From the NCBI GenBank assembly GCA_025922715.1, contig JAICHH010000071.1, positions 1 to 8,467 on the forward strand: a stretch of 8,467 nt of DNA. Direction: 5' to 3'. The notes under the pieces are model-generated. The model was given only the letters and a program-made list of their open reading frames with translations. It did no database searches and was not told the DNA's origin. This document shows, piece by piece, positions 5,706 to 8,467 of this stretch (the first letter of the stretch is position 1; each line of letters starts with the position of its first letter). The position numbers and the translations under genes were made by a program. Source of the stretch: Nitrososphaeraceae archaeon. Its GTDB lineage: Archaea > Thermoproteota > Nitrososphaeria > Nitrososphaerales > Nitrososphaeraceae.

Positions 5706-6167
5706 TTAATGAATTATCATTATAGGACAATCGACATTTTCTGAAACTTTTCTTGAAACACTACCCAATGCTTTAATTTTTGAAATTTCACTCAATCGCT
5801 GACTACCCATAATAATAAGATCTATTTTGTTTTCTGATGCAAATTTAAGAATTTGTTCACTAATAGGTGGTTCGTCTGTTGATGCAGTTATTTTAAATTT
5901 TATATTTTCTTTTTCTAGTACAGGATTTATTTTTTCTTTTGCCATTTTTATCCAACCCTCCTTTAATTTCTTTGCAATATCTCTTCGTGATTCTTCTATC
6001 CATTGTCTATCATGGTCTAAAATTAGTGATGGTGGAAGAGGACTATGTTCTATTACATGGAATATATAAAGTTCAGCATTTAATGCTTTGGCAAATTCTT
6101 TAGATTTCTCAAGTGCCTTATCTGAGATTTCTGTACCATCATGAGGAAGTAATATTTTACTTGTCAA
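5706..6167 (-). CDS. universal stress protein, UspA-like
   Basis: This 153-residue single-domain protein has the usual length for the Usp family, a Rossmann-like fold that often binds ATP and dimerises. It starts KILLPHDGTEISDKALEKS, with the conserved Asp10 of strand 1. It continues with AELYIFHVIEHSP (31-43), a helical insert (52-85), IDLIIMGSQRL (115-125), ALGSVSRKVSENVDCPIMII (133-152). The nucleotide loop normally reads G-x2-G-x9-G-S/T; here it is GSQR then GS at 135-136, so the second Gly is Arg and the loop is one residue longer. ATP binding is therefore uncertain. The start is TTG at 6167: no ATG occurs in frame before a TGA, and AGGAG lies about 13 bases upstream. A TATA box at 6197-6209 fits a short leader. 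It is a single gene convergent with the DUF326-like mini-ORF, with no link to the kinase visible beyond proximity. Confidence 0.9.
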   Translation of the reverse strand: MTSKILLPHDGTEISDKALEKSKEFAKALNAELYIFHVIEHSPLPPSLILDHDRQWIEESRRDIAKKLKEGWIKMAKEKINPVLEKENIKFKITASTDEPPISEQILKFASENKIDLIIMGSQRLSEISKIKALGSVSRKVSENVDCPIMIIH

Positions 6168-6196
6168 CAGATTTTCTCTACTCCTATACTTTTTTC

Positions 6197-6209
6197 ATTT
6201 ATATTAAAA
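6197..6209 (-). promoter_or_regulatory. TATA box for universal stress gene
   Basis: On the minus strand TTTTAATATAAAT is centred about 36 bases upstream of the TTG start, which would place transcription start about 10 bases before it. Confidence 0.45.
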
Positions 6210-6529
6210 CAACATTCATGAGTTTTGTTCATCTATTAATATATCAATAAACTCATAAATAAGAATAGGGCTTTACAAATGGAAAATATTAGCATATAAC
6301 ATTCTTTAACAATTTATTATTGAAAGAAGATAGAATGAAAATCATTGAGTAGAGAAGAAATGGAATAGAAACTATCTTGATTGTTATTTAATTTAAATAC
6401 CTGTTGAACATCTTTTAGAGCCTTCTAAATTATTTCAGAAATTAGTGAATAAAAAATATAAATTTTATTTATTATTTTTTATTTTAATGTAAGATTAATA
6501 AGATTAGATCTCAAGCAAAATTTTATTTG

Positions 6530-6567
<38 letters not shown>

Positions 6568-6595
6568 GTTACTTTTTAAGTAGAGTTGATATTTA

Positions 6596-6608
6596 TATTA
6601 CTGTAATA
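6596..6608. repeat. 13-bp palindrome TATTAC-T-GTAATA
   Basis: Perfect six-base arms around one central base. It matches the palindrome at 7064-7076 under the consensus TAWTACTGTAWTA, so the pair brackets the zinc-finger gene. Possible regulator-binding sites. Confidence 0.4.
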
Positions 6609-6766
6609 AATAATTTACAAAACAATAACTTAATCTATTATGTTACCGAACCTGCTTTAATGAGAATTCGAAGCCCTCAGAACCCTTATAATATCAATGA
6701 TTTATGAAGTTAATTTTTTAATCTTGCATTTCATTTAATAAATTATTAAAAATATAGAAAAAAGAT

Positions 6767-6973
6767 CTATCTCATTCTGTTTATATCATCATTTTGGTTT
6801 TGTCTATTTTCAGGACTTTCCATATGAAGATGCGATTGTACATGTTCATAGCAGTAATGAGTTGCACATTTAGGACATTGATTTGTTGGTTCTTTGGGAC
6901 AACCAGCAATTGCACAGACTGGTCCTTGCATGGAATTTCTTCTCCAGTCATTAAGATCTATTACTGAACCCAT
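6767..6973 (-). CDS. AN1-like zinc-finger small protein
   Basis: A 68-residue protein if started at ATG 6973. The same frame extends to a TTG at 7027 (86 residues), and a third choice is ATG 6931, preceded by GGAG ten bases upstream (54 residues). I chose 6973 because a TATA box at 7015-7024 would start transcription about 20 bases before it and would itself overlap the longer version. The core is CAIAGCPKEPTNQCPKC followed by ATHYCYEHVQSHLH: C-x4-C-x7-C-x2-C-x4-C-x2-H-x3-H-x-H. This gives eight possible zinc ligands and strongly resembles AN1-type fingers, in which the last ligand is usually Cys. The tail is polar and disordered. AN1 fingers bind proteins, often in ubiquitin or stress pathways in eukaryotes; the archaeal role is unknown. 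It stands alone with no operon partner. Confidence 0.7.
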   Translation of the reverse strand: MGSVIDLNDWRRNSMQGPVCAIAGCPKEPTNQCPKCATHYCYEHVQSHLHMESPENRQNQNDDINRMR

Positions 6974-7014
6974 ACAACTAATATCTATTGCAGATAGATA
7001 TTTAACTTTAGATG

Positions 7015-7024
7015 AAAATATATT
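7015..7024 (-). promoter_or_regulatory. TATA box for zinc-finger gene
   Basis: Minus-strand AATATATTTT, centred about 46 bases before ATG 6973, predicting a transcript with a leader of about 20 bases. Its position argues against the TTG at 7027 being the start. Confidence 0.35.
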
Positions 7025-7063
7025 CAATACAACTTAATTTCTCCATCAATATCTCTTGCTTCG

Positions 7064-7076
7064 TAATACAGTATTA
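7064..7076. repeat. 13-bp palindrome TAATAC-A-GTATTA
   Basis: Perfect six-base arms around one base, about 90 bases upstream of the zinc-finger ATG and just upstream of its TATA box on the minus strand. It pairs in sequence with 6596-6608, making it a candidate operator. Confidence 0.4.
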
Positions 7077-7097
7077 AGTTAAAGTATCACAAACTAC

Positions 7098-7128
7098 ACA
7101 ATTGTGTCAAAATCAGTTGATACACCTC
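7098..7128. repeat. dispersed repeat, copy B
   Basis: The core AATCAGTTGATACACCTC (7111-7128) matches copy A in 17 of 18 bases, with ACAATT at 7098-7103. A small hairpin follows (AGCCC 7131-7135 with GGGCT 7147-7151). On the minus strand this copy reads NWLAGSEVYQLILTQLCSL and then a stop. Confidence 0.4.
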
Positions 7129-7517
7129 TGAGCCCGCTAACCAATTGGGCTTATATACTTATGAAGAGAATATAATAAGAGAGTTCAAGCAAATACCAAC
7201 AAAGTTAAAAGATACAGTAGAAAAAAGTCACGAATTATGAAATAAAAATAGCAATATGGAAAGACGAAAGATGAGAACATCTAGATAGTTCCAAAAGCTT
7301 AATTGAAATATTACAGATCATGGGTTTACTACAATTGAAAGGATAATAGAATATTGACCTTCAATTGCAAAAATAATAATAGGAATAGATGTTTCTTTGC
7401 ACAAATAATATTTAATGAGACAACAACAATAACAAGAATAAAATAATTAAGATTCCTCAAATAGGGAAATAATTTTAATTAAATTACTTTCTAGTACACA
7501 CAGACATAAAAAAAAGA
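7129..7517. other. gene-poor region, probable gene debris
   Basis: No intact ORF is supported. On the + strand one frame reads YTSEPANQLGLYTYEENIIR, then EFKQIPTKLKDTVEKSHEL, then continues in frame through TGA, TAG, TGA, TGA and TAA to about 7410 with sensible stretches such as NITDHGFTTIERIIEY. On the minus strand a single frame is also open for long stretches with three stops and ends at the YQLI motif of repeat copy B. Either strand may be the former gene; base composition alone can produce such frames. Confidence 0.3.
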
Positions 7518-7767
7518 TTATGGAAGAAACTCAAAGTTTACTCCTTCAAGAACCCGTTTTACATTCTCATCAAGACTATTACATTTGCCTTTAACCTCAC
7601 CTAATATCCTTTCAAGAGGTGGATCTATTATATCAGTTATTAAAGCAGGTGATACATTCTCCTCACCTAACATATCTTCAATATTTGTTCTCGTTGGCTC
7701 ATCTGTTCCACCTATTAGTAGATCCCATGTTATCAGTGCAATAGCAAGATCATCACATCTTTGTCAT
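7518..7767 (-). pseudogene. small helical hypothetical protein, start region frameshifted
   Basis: A minus-strand frame is open from 7763 to TAA at 7518-7520 (81 codons) and looks strongly coding: DDLAIALITWDLLIGGTDEP, NIEDMLGEENVSPALITDII, DPPLERILGEVKGKCNSLDE, NVKRVLEGVNFEFLP. It is predicted mostly helical, soluble and acidic, with one Cys. The first in-frame ATG is only at codon 31 (7673). An ATG at 7767 (MTKM) sits one base out of frame immediately upstream; dropping one base near 7755 would give MTKMDDLAIALIT. So either the start has been broken by one base or a CTG (7733) is used. I do not recognise the family. The opposite-strand frame at 7585-7782 is a shadow of this gene. Confidence 0.55.
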
Positions 7768-7916
7768 CTTTTATATTATTGACATTCTTGTCTTCTAATA
7801 ACAACAATACTGGTTATGCATTAGGTCAAATATCAGATAATTTACTAGAACAAAATAAGTCTAATGAACTAAAAATTCAAGATAACTGTCGCATTGTTGT
7901 TACTTGGATATGTTGA
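7761..7916 (+). CDS. possible signal-peptide-like small ORF
   Basis: TTG at 7761 opens 51 codons: MSSFILLTFLSSNNNNTGYA, then LGQISDNLLEQNKSNELKIQ, ending CRIVVTWIC. The first 23 residues look like an archaeal signal peptide ending near YALGQ. The last 16 codons lie antisense to the 3' end of the gene at 7869-8467, so at most the first two thirds can be independent coding sequence. It is probably the surviving 5' end of a lost secreted-protein gene, or chance; there is no clear TATA box at the right distance. Confidence 0.2.
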   Translation: MSSFILLTFLSSNNNNTGYALGQISDNLLEQNKSNELKIQDNCRIVVTWIC

Positions 7917-8467
7917 ATCTACTATTTCAACAGGATTTATAAATATCCATTCTGCTTCATCAAAAGACATTTCTACTACAATTTTATAGTTACCAAGTAT
8001 TATATTTCCAGGAATAGAAAAATCAAAGTTTGCACAATCGTCTATAGAAAGACTACCACAATTGTTGTTGCTTCCAAGTTGCAGTGTTGGAATAGAATTT
8101 TCTGCAATATGAATATCTTGTATAGCATCATTAACTAAATAGATACGTACAGACTCAGGAGCTAAACTGGTGTCACATATATCGTTACTATCACATTGCA
8201 ATTCAAGATGTAAATTAGTATCATCTTTATCTAATCGCATATTAGGAACAGATGTAGCACTCATATCTTGTTCAATAACTGGGAGACCTCCAAAATCAAT
8301 AGAAAAATCAGCTCCAAATTTGTATTGACCATAAGTATAATTGATTACAACTAATGGTATCTCATTAAATGGGACAGGATTAAATTGATTCTGTCCTGCA
8401 ATAGTAGTAGTATTATTGTTTTGATCTTGTGCAGCTATGGTATTATTACTTGTTATTAATAATAATA
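7869..8467 (-). CDS. secreted Cys-containing hypothetical protein (5' end outside window)
   Basis: The frame is open from the window's right edge to TAG... at 7869-7871 (198 codons visible). An ATG at 8264 is in frame but internal: the 67 codons before it read as protein, starting with LLLITSNNTIAAQDQNN, the end of a signal peptide with a cleavage-like AAQ. The mature part has strands typical of an extracellular beta domain: PFNEIPLVVINYTYGQYKFG, VRIYLVNDAI, FDFSIPGNIILGNYKIVVEM, EWIFINPVEIV. Four Cys (24, 30, 69, 77 counted from the 8264 Met) are in LQCDSNDIC and NNCGSLSIDDC and could form two disulfides. It resembles uncharacterised secreted proteins of Nitrososphaeria. No catalytic motif is visible, and the real N-terminus lies beyond base 8467. 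Confidence 0.75.
   Translation of the reverse strand, partial: LLLITSNNTIAAQDQNNNTTTIAGQNQFNPVPFNEIPLVVINYTYGQYKFGADFSIDFGGLPVIEQDMSATSVPNMRLDKDDTNLHLELQCDSNDICDTSLAPESVRIYLVNDAIQDIHIAENSIPTLQLGSNNNCGSLSIDDCANFDFSIPGNIILGNYKIVVEMSFDEAEWIFINPVEIVDSTYPSNNNATVILNF

Noticed and set aside
5827..6069. 80-codon + strand frame
   Set aside because: Lies wholly antisense to the well-supported universal stress protein gene.
6407..6488. Short + strand frame reading IPVEHLLEPSKLFQKLVNKK
   Set aside because: Only about 27 codons, no start codon, and runs into A/T low-complexity sequence.
6645..6690. Less AT-rich island with a TTCGAA core resembling a tRNA T-loop
   Set aside because: The flanking bases do not form a five-base T stem and no anticodon or acceptor stem is present.
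7585..7782. 65-codon + strand frame
   Set aside because: Antisense of the minus-strand 81-codon frame, which has much better protein character.

Overview
The window is strongly AT-rich, with gene products typical of ammonia-oxidising Thaumarchaeota (Nitrososphaeria) of the soil Nitrosocosmicus/Nitrososphaera type. The supporting features are secreted proteins whose signal peptides end in YAQQ- or AAQ-like sites, an archaeal universal stress protein (UspA-like), a PPOX-class split-barrel flavoprotein, a soluble orphan histidine kinase, an AN1-like zinc finger, a four-helix-bundle copper-protein (DUF326) motif, TATA-type promoters close to start codons and T-rich terminators. This assignment rests on recognition of family styles, not on a search.

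Layout. Bases 1-903 hold an alpha/beta hydrolase on the + strand, broken by one in-frame TGA and with an altered nucleophile elbow. A PPOX-class protein follows at 1092-1571 (+). Bases 1572-2230 hold two small broken genes: a 44-aa Cys-containing reading on the - strand that needs one base removed from a 7-G run, and a 91-aa secreted-protein reading on the + strand that needs one base added to an 8-T run. Bases 2249-2788 (-) encode an intact secreted beta-rich protein, overlapped by a wrecked gene reaching about 3250. Bases 3251-3716 are gene-poor and carry inverted repeats plus one copy of a short dispersed repeat. An orphan histidine kinase (3717-5039/5075, -) lies downstream of a 46-aa leaderless-type ORF (5098-5238, -) that has the best TATA box of that region. 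A 30-aa Cys-rich DUF326-like mini-ORF (5535-5627, +) ends six bases before a T8 tract and is convergent with the universal stress protein gene (5706-6167, -). After a long gap with a tetranucleotide microsatellite come the AN1-like zinc-finger gene (6767-6973, -), another decayed stretch with the second repeat copy, an 81-codon hypothetical frame whose start is broken (7518-7767, -), and the C-terminal part of a secreted Cys-containing protein running off the window end (7869-8467, -).

The genes do not form one pathway. The intact ones are mostly single transcription units for stress, redox, signalling and surface functions. The striking property is how many neighbouring genes are damaged by a single stop or by a one-base slip in a homopolymer or simple repeat. 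That may be an accessory region in decay, phase-variable genes, or residual assembly error. No complete insertion sequence, tRNA, rRNA or CRISPR array was seen, and I do not see a convincing new multi-gene system.
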